NCBI RefSeq assembly: GCF_000382485.1
Contig: NZ_AORY01000001.1
Span: 248,001-312,000 of the forward strand
DNA length: 64,000 bases
Source: Sphingomonas sp. Mn802worker
GTDB taxonomy: Bacteria > Pseudomonadota > Alphaproteobacteria > Sphingomonadales > Sphingomonadaceae
Direction of reading: 5' to 3'
The notes below the pieces were generated by a model. That model was given only the letters and a program-made list of their open reading frames with translations. It was not told the origin of the DNA and searched no databases. Position 1 is the first letter of the stretch. Each line of letters starts with the position of its first letter. This document shows, one piece after another, positions 1 to 7,306 of the stretch. The position numbers were made by a program, and so were the translations under genes.

Positions 1-455
1 CCGCCTTCCTGATCCAGATATACGTCAGTTTCCGCGATCGGGAGAAACTGCGCGACTGGACCGGCGACCCATGGGACGGCCGCTCGCTCGAATGGGCGAC
101 CTCCTCGCCGCCGCCGGCGTACAATTTCGCCTTTACCCCCATCATCCACGACCTGGACGCTTATTACGACATGAAGAGCCGCAATGCCGAGCGTCCGCTG
201 ACCGGCTTCCGCGACATCCACATGCCCAAGAACACGGGCACGGGCGTGATCCTCGCCGGACTGTCGGTCGCATTCGGCCTGTCGATGATCTGGTACATGT
301 GGTGGCTGTCGGCGCTCAGCTTTGCCGGCATCCTGGCGGTGTCGATCTTCCACACATTCAACTACGACCGCGACTTCCACATCCACGCCGATGAGGTCGA
401 ACAGACCGAGGGCGAGCGTACGCGCGTCCTTGCCAATGCAGCCGCGGGGGTCTGA
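1..455 (+). CDS. cyoB: Quinol oxidase subunit I, C-terminal end (partial)
   Basis: This is the last ~150 residues of the catalytic subunit of a haem-copper quinol oxidase; the start lies outside the window. The frame begins at base 3. The visible part has the end of a membrane helix, a polar stretch with DWTGDPWDGRSLEWATSSPPP (a hallmark of the subunit I tail in CyoB/QoxB), then two closely spaced hydrophobic segments and a charged tail ending in TGA at 453-455. Subunit I carries the haem/CuB oxygen-reduction site, but none of the metal ligands fall in this fragment. cyoC follows after 3 bases, so the two are co-transcribed. The haem type (bo3 or ba3) cannot be read from this piece. Confidence 0.93.
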   Translation, partial: AFLIQIYVSFRDREKLRDWTGDPWDGRSLEWATSSPPPAYNFAFTPIIHDLDAYYDMKSRNAERPLTGFRDIHMPKNTGTGVILAGLSVAFGLSMIWYMWWLSALSFAGILAVSIFHTFNYDRDFHIHADEVEQTEGERTRVLANAAAGV

Positions 456-458
456 GCG

Positions 459-1094
459 ATGAGCAGCACGACCAACGTGCCCCCCGGCGCGCAGGACGCG
501 GTGACGTTCTACGACACCGATCCGCACGAGCATCCGCCGGGTGCGAGCACCATGCTCGGCTTCTGGCTATACCTGATGAGCGACTGCCTCATCTTTGCGA
601 TGCTGTTCGCGGCCTGGGGCGTCTTTGGCGGCAGCTATGCCGGCGGCCCGCGTCCGAGCGAGCTGTTCGAGCTGCCGCTGGTCGCGGTCAACACCGCAAT
701 GCTGCTGTTCTCCTCGATCACCTACGGCTTCGCCATGCTCGCGGCCGATCAGAAGAAGCAGGGCGCGACGCTCGGCTGGCTCGCCATCACCGGCGTGTTC
801 GGCCTGTGCTTCCTCGGCATCGAGCTGTACGAATTCTCCAACCTGATTGCCGAGGGCGCAGGCCCGTGGCGCTCGGCGTTCCTGTCGTCGTTCTTCACGT
901 TGGTCGGCACCCACGGCCTGCACGTGACCTTTGGCATCATCTGGCTCGTTACCTTGATGGTGCAGGTGTCGCGCAAGGGGCTGATCGACGCCAACATGCG
1001 TCGTTTGCAGTGCCTGTCGCTGTTCTGGCACTTCCTTGACGTCATCTGGATCGGCGTCTTCACCTTCGTCTACCTTCTGGGAGTGCTGCGATGA
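459..1094 (+). CDS. cyoC: Quinol oxidase subunit III
   Basis: Membrane subunit of the quinol oxidase; 211 residues, the usual length for CyoC. It opens with a short polar N-terminus, then HPPGASTMLGFWLYLMSDC, typical of the first helix of the quinol oxidase subunit III family, and has five hydrophobic segments. The conserved GTHGLHVTFGIIWL region near residue 150 and the FWHFLDVIWI motif near residue 190 match cytochrome c/quinol oxidase subunit III. It does not bind the redox cofactors but stabilises the core. The start ATG is 3 bases after the cyoB stop, and its end overlaps cyoD by four bases (ATGA). Confidence 0.95.
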   Translation: MSSTTNVPPGAQDAVTFYDTDPHEHPPGASTMLGFWLYLMSDCLIFAMLFAAWGVFGGSYAGGPRPSELFELPLVAVNTAMLLFSSITYGFAMLAADQKKQGATLGWLAITGVFGLCFLGIELYEFSNLIAEGAGPWRSAFLSSFFTLVGTHGLHVTFGIIWLVTLMVQVSRKGLIDANMRRLQCLSLFWHFLDVIWIGVFTFVYLLGVLR

Positions 1095-1558
1095 GCGCCG
1101 ACACGCGAGGAGCACCCGTCGCCGCCGGACCTGAGGTCGCGCCGCAGGCCCATGCGCAGGGTCAGGCCGCCGGGCAGGATCAACACGGGCACGGCGACCA
1201 CGCACACGACGGCGCGCCGCACGGCTCGATGAAGGGTTACGTCACCGGTTTCGTCCTGTCGGTGATCCTGACCGCAATCCCGTTCGGGCTCGTCATGTCC
1301 GGCGCGATCGCCGACAAGTCGGTTGCGGCCGGCATCTGCATGGTGCTCGCGATCGTGCAGATCGTCGTTCACATGATCTACTTCCTCCACATGAACCGCA
1401 AGTCGGAAAGCGGCTGGACGCTCATGTCGCTGATCTTCACGGTCATCATCGTCGTGATCGCGCTGACGGGATCGCTGTGGGTCATGTTCCACATGAACCA
1501 GAACATGATGCCGCCGATGAACCCGACGTCAGCGGCGGAGATGTCGGACCAGATGTGA
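1091..1558 (+). CDS. cyoD: Quinol oxidase subunit IV with His-rich N-terminus
   Basis: Small membrane subunit that helps CuB insertion and assembly in the E. coli enzyme. 155 residues, longer than the ~110 typical of CyoD. The first ~45 residues are hydrophilic and rich in His, Gly and Asp (GHGDHAHDGAPHGS). The conserved core follows: MKGYVTGFVLSVILTAIPF, a second helix ending in HMIYFLHMN, and a third helix before a Met-rich tail. Three membrane helices are visible, as in the family. The gene overlaps cyoC by ATGA and its TGA overlaps the GTG start of the SURF1 gene, so translation is probably coupled. Confidence 0.93.
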   Translation: MSADTRGAPVAAGPEVAPQAHAQGQAAGQDQHGHGDHAHDGAPHGSMKGYVTGFVLSVILTAIPFGLVMSGAIADKSVAAGICMVLAIVQIVVHMIYFLHMNRKSESGWTLMSLIFTVIIVVIALTGSLWVMFHMNQNMMPPMNPTSAAEMSDQM

Positions 1559-2250
1559 GCCTAGCGCACGCCCGCGTCCTGCCGCTGGCCCTCGGCAGCA
1601 TCGCAATCGCGGTGCTGATCGCGCTGGGTATCTGGCAGGTAGAGCGACGCGCGTGGAAGCTCGATCTGATCGCACGGGTCGAACACCGCCTTGCCGCCGC
1701 GCCGGTCGCGGCGCCCGGCCCGGCGCGCTGGACGACGATCGGCAAGGACGACGCCTATACCCGCGTCGCCCTCACCGGACATTATCGCGCCGGTGCCGAT
1801 ACCTATACGCAGGCAGCGACCGATCTCGGCGCCGGTTACTGGGTCGTGACACCGTTCGAGACAGACAGCGGCTGGACGGTGCTCGTCAATCGGGGCTTCG
1901 TGCCGGCGCGTGAGCGCGGCCGTCACCCCGCCGCGACGAACGAGCAACATGTCACCGGGCTGCTGCGGGTGAGCGAGCCCGGCGGCGGTTTCCTGCGCAG
2001 CAACGACGTCGCCGCCGACCGCTGGTACTCGCGCGATGTCGCCGCGATCGCCGCGAAACGGCGGCTGCGCGCGGTGGCGCCCTATTTCGTGGACGCCGAT
2101 GTGAACGGCCGCGGCTGGCCGCGCACCGGGATGACGGTTGTCCGTTTTCCGAACAACCACCTCGTCTACGCCCTCACCTGGTTCGGCCTCGCGGCGCTGG
2201 TCGCCTTCCTGCTCGCGCGCGCAATCCGCGGCACGCAGGACGAAGGCTGA
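1555..2250 (+). CDS. SURF1-family oxidase assembly factor
   Basis: SURF1 proteins help insert haem a into haem-copper oxidases. The GTG at 1555 overlaps the cyoD stop (GTGA) and gives 231 residues; a longer frame upstream only reads antisensically through cyoD sequence. Visible features are an N-terminal membrane helix (LPLALGSIAIAVLIALGIWQ) with the conserved G-x-W-Q-x-x-R pattern, the mid-region ALTGHYRAGADTY, the conserved PFETDSGWTVLVNRGFVP segment, a V-T-G-L-L-R strand, and a C-terminal helix after NNHLVYALTWFGLA. This two-helix topology is the SURF1 pattern. Its position directly after cyoD points to service of this quinol oxidase. Confidence 0.93.
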   Translation: MSLAHARVLPLALGSIAIAVLIALGIWQVERRAWKLDLIARVEHRLAAAPVAAPGPARWTTIGKDDAYTRVALTGHYRAGADTYTQAATDLGAGYWVVTPFETDSGWTVLVNRGFVPARERGRHPAATNEQHVTGLLRVSEPGGGFLRSNDVAADRWYSRDVAAIAAKRRLRAVAPYFVDADVNGRGWPRTGMTVVRFPNNHLVYALTWFGLAALVAFLLARAIRGTQDEG

Positions 2251-2253
2251 CGC

Positions 2254-3552
2254 GTGGCAGGGCTCAGCGACGCGCCCATGCAGGACACCAGCCCCGACGA
2301 CGCGCTGCGGCGCAACTTCATGCTGCTGGTGCAGCTCCGCTGGCTCGCGGTCGGCGGGCAGATCGCGACGATCCTCGCGGTACGTTACCTGCTCGACATC
2401 GCGTTACCGGTGCACACGATGTTGATGACGGCGATGCTGCTTGTCGTTCTGAACCTGCTCGTGCTGATCGCGGAGCGGCGGCATACACCCACCAATCTCC
2501 AGCTGCTCGCCGGGCTGGTCGTGGACGTTTCCTGCCTGACGCTGCAGCTGTTTCTCAGCGGTGGTGCGACCAACCCCTTCGTCACCCTGTTCCTGCTACA
2601 GGTCGTGCTCGGTGCGGTATTGCTCGAGGCATGGTCGAGCTGGCTGCTCGTGGCGCTCACCAGCCTTGCCTTCGCCGCCCTCACCATCATCTTCCATCCG
2701 GTGCCGCTGCCCGGTCTCTACGCCAGCCGCCTGTCCGCGCCGTACCTGTTCGCCTCGTGGTTCAACTTCACCCTCGCCGCGGTGCTGCTCGTCGCCTTTG
2801 TCACCCGCATCGCGCATAATCTGCGCGACCGTGACGCGCGGCTCGCGCGCCTGCGTCAGCGCGCGGTGGAGGAGGAACATATCGTCCGCATGGGCCTGCT
2901 CGCCAGCGGCGCCGCGCATGAGCTCGGCACACCACTCGCCTCGCTGTCGGTCGCGCTCGGCGACTGGCGGCGCGAGCCGGCGATACTCGCCGAACCGGCG
3001 CTCGCCGGCGAGGTGGAGGACATGCGAACCGAGGTTGCACGCTGCAAGCAGATCCTCGCCGGCATCCTCTTCGCTGCGGGCGAGGTGACGGGCGAGGCAC
3101 CTGCCCGCATCGGCCTGCGACGCTTCATCGGCGATATCGTCGGGGGCTGGTCCGGTCCCGCCGTCGTCACGCTCGACGATCGGCTGCCCCATGATGCGAC
3201 GATCGTCACCGATCGCGCGCTCGCGCAGGCATTGATCAATCTGGTCGACAATGCGGCGGAGGCCGGCGCGACGCGGATCCACGTCGGCGTGGAGCGCGAT
3301 CGCGACCTGCTGGTCATCCGCGTCCGCGACGATGGTCAGGGCTTTCCGCCATCGATCCTCGGCAACATCGGCAAGCCGTATCACAGCAGCAAGGACCGGC
3401 GCGGCGCGGGCCTGGGCCTGTTCCTGTCCACCAACGTGCTCAGGACGCTCGGCGGGACGCTCGACGCACGCAACCTGTCGCACGGCGGGGCCGAGGTGAC
3501 GCTGCAACTGCCCTTCGCCGCCCTGCTCGTCGATGAGGAACATCCAATATGA
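2254..3552 (+). CDS. regB: RegB/PrrB/ActS-type redox sensor histidine kinase
   Basis: Membrane histidine kinase of the RegB family, which reports quinone-pool redox state to a Fis-type regulator. 432 residues. About six hydrophobic segments cover residues ~28-185. Between them lies GGATNPF at ~103-109, the GGxxNPF heptad linked to ubiquinone binding in RegB. The H box is ASGAAHELGTPLA with His ~222. A Cys at ~264 (EVARCKQIL) sits where RegB has its redox-active cysteine, judged by position only. The ATPase domain has N (LINLVDNAAEAG), G1 (DDGQGF) and G2 (GAGLGLFLS) boxes. The GTG start at 2254 has AAGG seven bases upstream; ATG 2278 is an alternative. Overlaps the regulator gene by ATGA. Confidence 0.92.
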   Translation: MAGLSDAPMQDTSPDDALRRNFMLLVQLRWLAVGGQIATILAVRYLLDIALPVHTMLMTAMLLVVLNLLVLIAERRHTPTNLQLLAGLVVDVSCLTLQLFLSGGATNPFVTLFLLQVVLGAVLLEAWSSWLLVALTSLAFAALTIIFHPVPLPGLYASRLSAPYLFASWFNFTLAAVLLVAFVTRIAHNLRDRDARLARLRQRAVEEEHIVRMGLLASGAAHELGTPLASLSVALGDWRREPAILAEPALAGEVEDMRTEVARCKQILAGILFAAGEVTGEAPARIGLRRFIGDIVGGWSGPAVVTLDDRLPHDATIVTDRALAQALINLVDNAAEAGATRIHVGVERDRDLLVIRVRDDGQGFPPSILGNIGKPYHSSKDRRGAGLGLFLSTNVLRTLGGTLDARNLSHGGAEVTLQLPFAALLVDEEHPI

Positions 3553-4094
3553 CCCAGCCCGCTACCGATGGGCCTAGGCTGCTCATCATCGAGGATGACG
3601 CGGTGTTCGCGCGCACTCTCGCTCGCTCGTTCGAGCGCCGTGGCTACCAGGTCGAGGTGATCGGCGGCCCTGATCCGCTCGACACCGCCATGGAGACGTT
3701 TCGCCCGGAGTTCGCCGTCGTCGACCTGCGCCTTGCCGGCGCCTCGGGCCTGGCCTGTGTTGAGCGATTGCACCAGCGCGACCCTGCGACGCGGATCGTC
3801 GTCCTGACCGGTTTCGCCAGCATCGCGACCGCGGTTGAGGCGATCAAGCTCGGCGCAACGAATTACCTGACCAAACCCGCCAATACCGACGACATAGAAG
3901 CGGCGTTCGCGCGCGCTGACGGCGACGCGCAGGCCGACCTCGCCACGCGTCCGACCTCGATCAAGACGCTGGAATGGGAACATATCCACCAGACGCTCGC
4001 CGACACCGGCTTCAACGTGTCGGAGGCCGCGCGCCGCCTCGGTCTTCACCGCCGCACCCTCGCGCGGAAGCTCGACAAGCGCCACATGCCATAG
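3549..4094 (+). CDS. regA: RegA/PrrA/ActR-type response regulator
   Basis: DNA-binding partner of the preceding kinase. 181 residues, the compact RegA layout: receiver domain at ~10-125 with acidic pair IIEDD, phosphoacceptor Asp ~59 (FAVVDLRL) and Lys ~109 (YLTKPAN), a short linker, and a Fis-type helix-turn-helix at ~145-178 (FNVSEAARRLGLHRRTLARKL). The linker lacks the AAA+ domain of NtrC-type regulators. In photosynthetic relatives this regulator controls respiration, nitrogen and carbon genes; here the neighbouring quinol oxidase operon is the obvious target (inference). Start ATG overlaps the regB stop. Confidence 0.93.
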   Translation: MTQPATDGPRLLIIEDDAVFARTLARSFERRGYQVEVIGGPDPLDTAMETFRPEFAVVDLRLAGASGLACVERLHQRDPATRIVVLTGFASIATAVEAIKLGATNYLTKPANTDDIEAAFARADGDAQADLATRPTSIKTLEWEHIHQTLADTGFNVSEAARRLGLHRRTLARKLDKRHMP

Positions 4095-4188
4095 GCTCGC
4101 CCGCGCGCGGTCGACCCGCTCGCGTCACCCTGCTGGACGATCCCAGCAACGATCGTTACGCTCGCATTAACCCTGTCTGGCCGCGAGC

Positions 4189-5316
4189 ATGATCACCGAC
4201 CTTTGGTTCCTTCTCGCCGTTGCCGCCAGCTTCACCGGCTACGCCATCTATCTCGCGGGCTTGCGCCGGCGGCTGGTGGAGCCGAACCGCGCATCCTGGC
4301 TGATCTGGAGCAGCGCCACGTTGGTGGAGGCGTTCACCTACGCCGCGGTCAATCCCGGTACCGCGCAATCGGTGGTGTTCCTGTTTTCCGCCGCTGCCTG
4401 CGTGATGATCGCAGTCGCCTTGTGGCAGCGATCGCGCTGGTCCGCGCCCGACCTGCTCGAGGGCATCTGCATGGGATCCTCGCTCGCCGCGATCCTGTTA
4501 TGGCTCGTCTTTCGCGAGGCATTCTGGGCGCACATGCTGGTGGTCGCGGCCGTCCCCGTCAGCTTCTGGCCGACGTGGCGCAGCGTCGTTGCCGATCGTT
4601 CGCGTGAGCGATCCCCGGCCTGGGGGCTCTGGTCGATCGGAGATCTGGCGACGCTGATGCTGGCGACGCGGACAGGCGGGCAAGGCGTCGGCGAATACGC
4701 CTACATCCTTGTCGAGCTCACCTGCCATGCAAGTGTCTGGTTCATGATCGGGCTCGCCACGGTCAATCCGTTACGCTCGTTCGGCTGGCGCGAGGGTCGG
4801 TTGCGCGTACTCGACGTCTATGCGCCCGCCAATCCGTTCGCCGTGCGCGAGACGCATCTGGGCAAGGCGGTGTTCGCCGCACAGCCGTTCCGCAGCGGCG
4901 ATCAGATTGTCGCCTTCGCCGGACGTCGCTTGCCCGCCGGACGGCTACCGCGGCGACTGAGCGGCCCGGCGGATCGCTTCGTTCAGATCGCGCGCGACAC
5001 CTACCTCGGACCGTCGGGCGGCATCGACGATCTGATCAACCACAGCTGCGCACCCAACACCGGCCTGCGCTTCACCGGCGACACGCCGATCCTGGTCGCG
5101 ATCCGCGACATCGCAGAAGGCGAGGAAATCGCCTGGGATTATTCAACCACGCTTGCTGACCCCGACTGGCGCATGACCTGTACGTGCGGTGCCCCCGATT
5201 GTCGCGGCACCATAGCCGCCTTCGACACACTGCCATCCGAGAGGCAGCGCTGGTACCTGTCGCGCGGGCTGGTCGCGCCCTACCTCACGCCGGATCGCAG
5301 CGACGTCGCTGCATGA
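4189..5316 (+). CDS. Seven-helix membrane protein with C-terminal SET domain
   Basis: 375 residues. The N-terminal ~195 residues form about seven hydrophobic segments (roughly 5-25, 36-55, 61-80, 89-108, 111-130, 145-162, 170-193). Residues ~205-345 form a SET domain, the lysine methyltransferase fold: NHSCAPN at 284-290 and GEEIAWDYS at 311-319 match the two S-adenosylmethionine and catalytic motifs, and CTCGAPDC at 331-338 is a C-x-C-x4-C post-SET zinc cluster. The membrane part resembles no family I can name with confidence. The substrate is unknown. The gene stands alone, 94 bases after regA, and is followed by a convergent kinase gene. Catalytic competence is inferred from motifs only. 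Confidence 0.85.
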   Translation: MITDLWFLLAVAASFTGYAIYLAGLRRRLVEPNRASWLIWSSATLVEAFTYAAVNPGTAQSVVFLFSAAACVMIAVALWQRSRWSAPDLLEGICMGSSLAAILLWLVFREAFWAHMLVVAAVPVSFWPTWRSVVADRSRERSPAWGLWSIGDLATLMLATRTGGQGVGEYAYILVELTCHASVWFMIGLATVNPLRSFGWREGRLRVLDVYAPANPFAVRETHLGKAVFAAQPFRSGDQIVAFAGRRLPAGRLPRRLSGPADRFVQIARDTYLGPSGGIDDLINHSCAPNTGLRFTGDTPILVAIRDIAEGEEIAWDYSTTLADPDWRMTCTCGAPDCRGTIAAFDTLPSERQRWYLSRGLVAPYLTPDRSDVAA

Positions 5317-5436
5317 TTCGACGCCTCCACCGGGCAGACGAAGAGCTCAAGGTTCCGCCGATGGTCAGCCCGGCGGCCGGCTGCGGCATCTAACCGACCT
5401 CGCTTACCACGCTGCCGCGGTTGGGCCACGCCGACC
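5317..5436. other. Intergenic spacer between convergent genes
   Basis: 120 bases between the stop of the SET-domain gene and the stop of the CHASE4 kinase gene. I see no clear hairpin with a T tract, no RNA gene and no credible small reading frame. Confidence 0.5.
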
Positions 5437-7293
5437 TTATGCAGCGACGCTCATCTCGGCTGCGGTCGCGGCACGAAGCGTCAGGATAGCGCTGGCGCCT
5501 GTGCCCTTTCCCTCACTCTCCAGCCGCAGCGCACCGTCCATCGCAGTCATCGAATTGGCGCACCAATGCAGTCCCAGTCCGCCAGACTTGTGCGCGCGGG
5601 TCGAATAGCCGCGCTGGAACAGGGTCGCGCCGACCGTGGGATCGAACCCCTCGCCATCGTCGCTGATCCGCACGGCGACCGCATCGCCCGTGCGCGTGAA
5701 GGATGCCGTGATCCTGCCGCCGTTGCGTCCGGCCGCCGCAATCGCCTCCGCTGCATTGGCGAACAGGTTGCCGACCACCTGGCTCAGAATTACCCGGTTG
5801 GCGAGCACCGGGCACGGCTCAGCCGGGTAAGTGAAGGCGATGTGCGTCTTGCCCGAATAGCGCGCGATCGTCGCATTCTGGGCGATAACCTCGGTCATGT
5901 CGCACGTCGACAACGGCGGACGCTCGTGCGCGGCCGCCTGCTGCTGCCCGATGATGTCGAGCACATGGCCCAAGGCATCGCGCCCGATGCCCAGCTGCTC
6001 GATCTGCTCGGCACGCGCCGCCTCCATCGCGGTCACGCCGGCGCGCACGAACGCCGCCAGCTTCTCGCGTCGCGCGGGCGGCACGTCCGCCTTGCCCAGC
6101 TCGTCGGCCGCCCGTACCAGCATCGTCTGATCGACCGGCGGCGCGCGGTTGATGCCGTGGCTGATGACGGTGGAGATCGGCGACAAGGCGTTGCGGACAT
6201 TGTGCATGACCGCCACCGCGCTTTCCGACCGGCCGAGCGCGAAACTCTGCGCCTCGATCTGCTCACGCAGGTTCTTCAACTGCGTCAGCATGCCGTTGAA
6301 GCTCAGTCCAAGCGAACCGATCTCGTCGCGCCGCCCGTTATCCTCAAGCAGCGCAAGCGAGCCTGAGACGCGAACGCGTTCCATGTGCCGCTCGACACGC
6401 GCAAGCGGCGAGAGGACGAGGCGTCCGATCATCCGACGCAGCACCATCAGCACCACCAGCAGCAGCAGCACCGATCCCGCGATCACCAGTAGCAGCATTC
6501 GCTGCCCAAGCATCGACACGTCGCGGGGCACGGTGAAGCGCGCGCTGGCGACGGGCGCGCCGCCCGCGCCATCAATCGGGACCGTGATGGTCATCCGCGC
6601 GCGCGATTGCTGCACCACCTCGTTGCTGGCCGGCGTCAGGTCGATCGTGGCATTGAGCTGGAGCAGGTCGGCGAGCTGGCGTGAGCTGATCTCCCGCGCC
6701 ATCAGAACATATCCACGCGGCGCACCGGTGCCGTCGCTGCGGCGCACCTTGGCAACACCGACCGCCGCGACGACGCCGCCCATCCGGGCGTAGAAATTGG
6801 TGGCGCTCTTCGCACCCAGCAATCGCCGCAGGTCGAGCGCGGCGATCATCCGCACCAGCCGCGCGCGCATCGCCGGCTGGTCGTGCCGCGCTTCGTCGAT
6901 CCAGCGTGCGATCACGATCCGGCGATCGTTCCCGACATAGGCCATCGCATTGACGTCCAGGTTCGCCATCGCGAGCGGCGAGAAGCTTTCCCGCTCGAAC
7001 GTGACAGTCGGCCGCGTCATGTAATCATAGCTGTCGTTCCAGTCGCCATAATCCTTGACCGCGCTCTCGACCTTGTTGGCATATTCCGACAGCGCGGCAT
7101 GGGTCCGCTCGACGTGCGCATCGACCGATCGCCGCTCGAGCTTGCCGAAACTCGGCGTGATGATCGCCGCGAGCAGCAGCGCGATCGCGACTGCGCCGCC
7201 TGCGCCGACAAGGGTCAGGATCAGCACAAGTTGTGCGCCAAGCGAGCGTGGATTGCGCAGCGCCCCAACGCGCCGCCTGACATGCGCTGCCAT
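5437..7293 (-). CDS. CHASE4/HAMP sensor histidine kinase
   Basis: Membrane histidine kinase of 618 residues from the ATG at 7293. TM1 ~19-45, an extracytoplasmic region ~50-260 with DYGDWNDSYDYM (CHASE4 signature), TM2 ~264-286, a HAMP domain ~287-345, then VMHNVRNALSP with probable phospho-His ~364. The ATPase region has NLFANAAEAI (N), SDDGEGFDP (G1) and SGGLGLHWCANSM (G2). The H box (HNVRN) departs from the common HELRT and resembles kinases linked to c-di-GMP regulators. The gene starts 13 bases after the stop of the REC-GGDEF-EAL gene, so the two form an operon and probably a signalling pair. A longer reading upstream of 7293 runs antiparallel over that gene and is rejected. Confidence 0.88.
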   Translation of the reverse strand: MAAHVRRRVGALRNPRSLGAQLVLILTLVGAGGAVAIALLLAAIITPSFGKLERRSVDAHVERTHAALSEYANKVESAVKDYGDWNDSYDYMTRPTVTFERESFSPLAMANLDVNAMAYVGNDRRIVIARWIDEARHDQPAMRARLVRMIAALDLRRLLGAKSATNFYARMGGVVAAVGVAKVRRSDGTGAPRGYVLMAREISSRQLADLLQLNATIDLTPASNEVVQQSRARMTITVPIDGAGGAPVASARFTVPRDVSMLGQRMLLLVIAGSVLLLLVVLMVLRRMIGRLVLSPLARVERHMERVRVSGSLALLEDNGRRDEIGSLGLSFNGMLTQLKNLREQIEAQSFALGRSESAVAVMHNVRNALSPISTVISHGINRAPPVDQTMLVRAADELGKADVPPARREKLAAFVRAGVTAMEAARAEQIEQLGIGRDALGHVLDIIGQQQAAAHERPPLSTCDMTEVIAQNATIARYSGKTHIAFTYPAEPCPVLANRVILSQVVGNLFANAAEAIAAAGRNGGRITASFTRTGDAVAVRISDDGEGFDPTVGATLFQRGYSTRAHKSGGLGLHWCANSMTAMDGALRLESEGKGTGASAILTLRAATAAEMSVAA

Positions 7294-7306
7294 CAGCCCG
7301 CCACCA

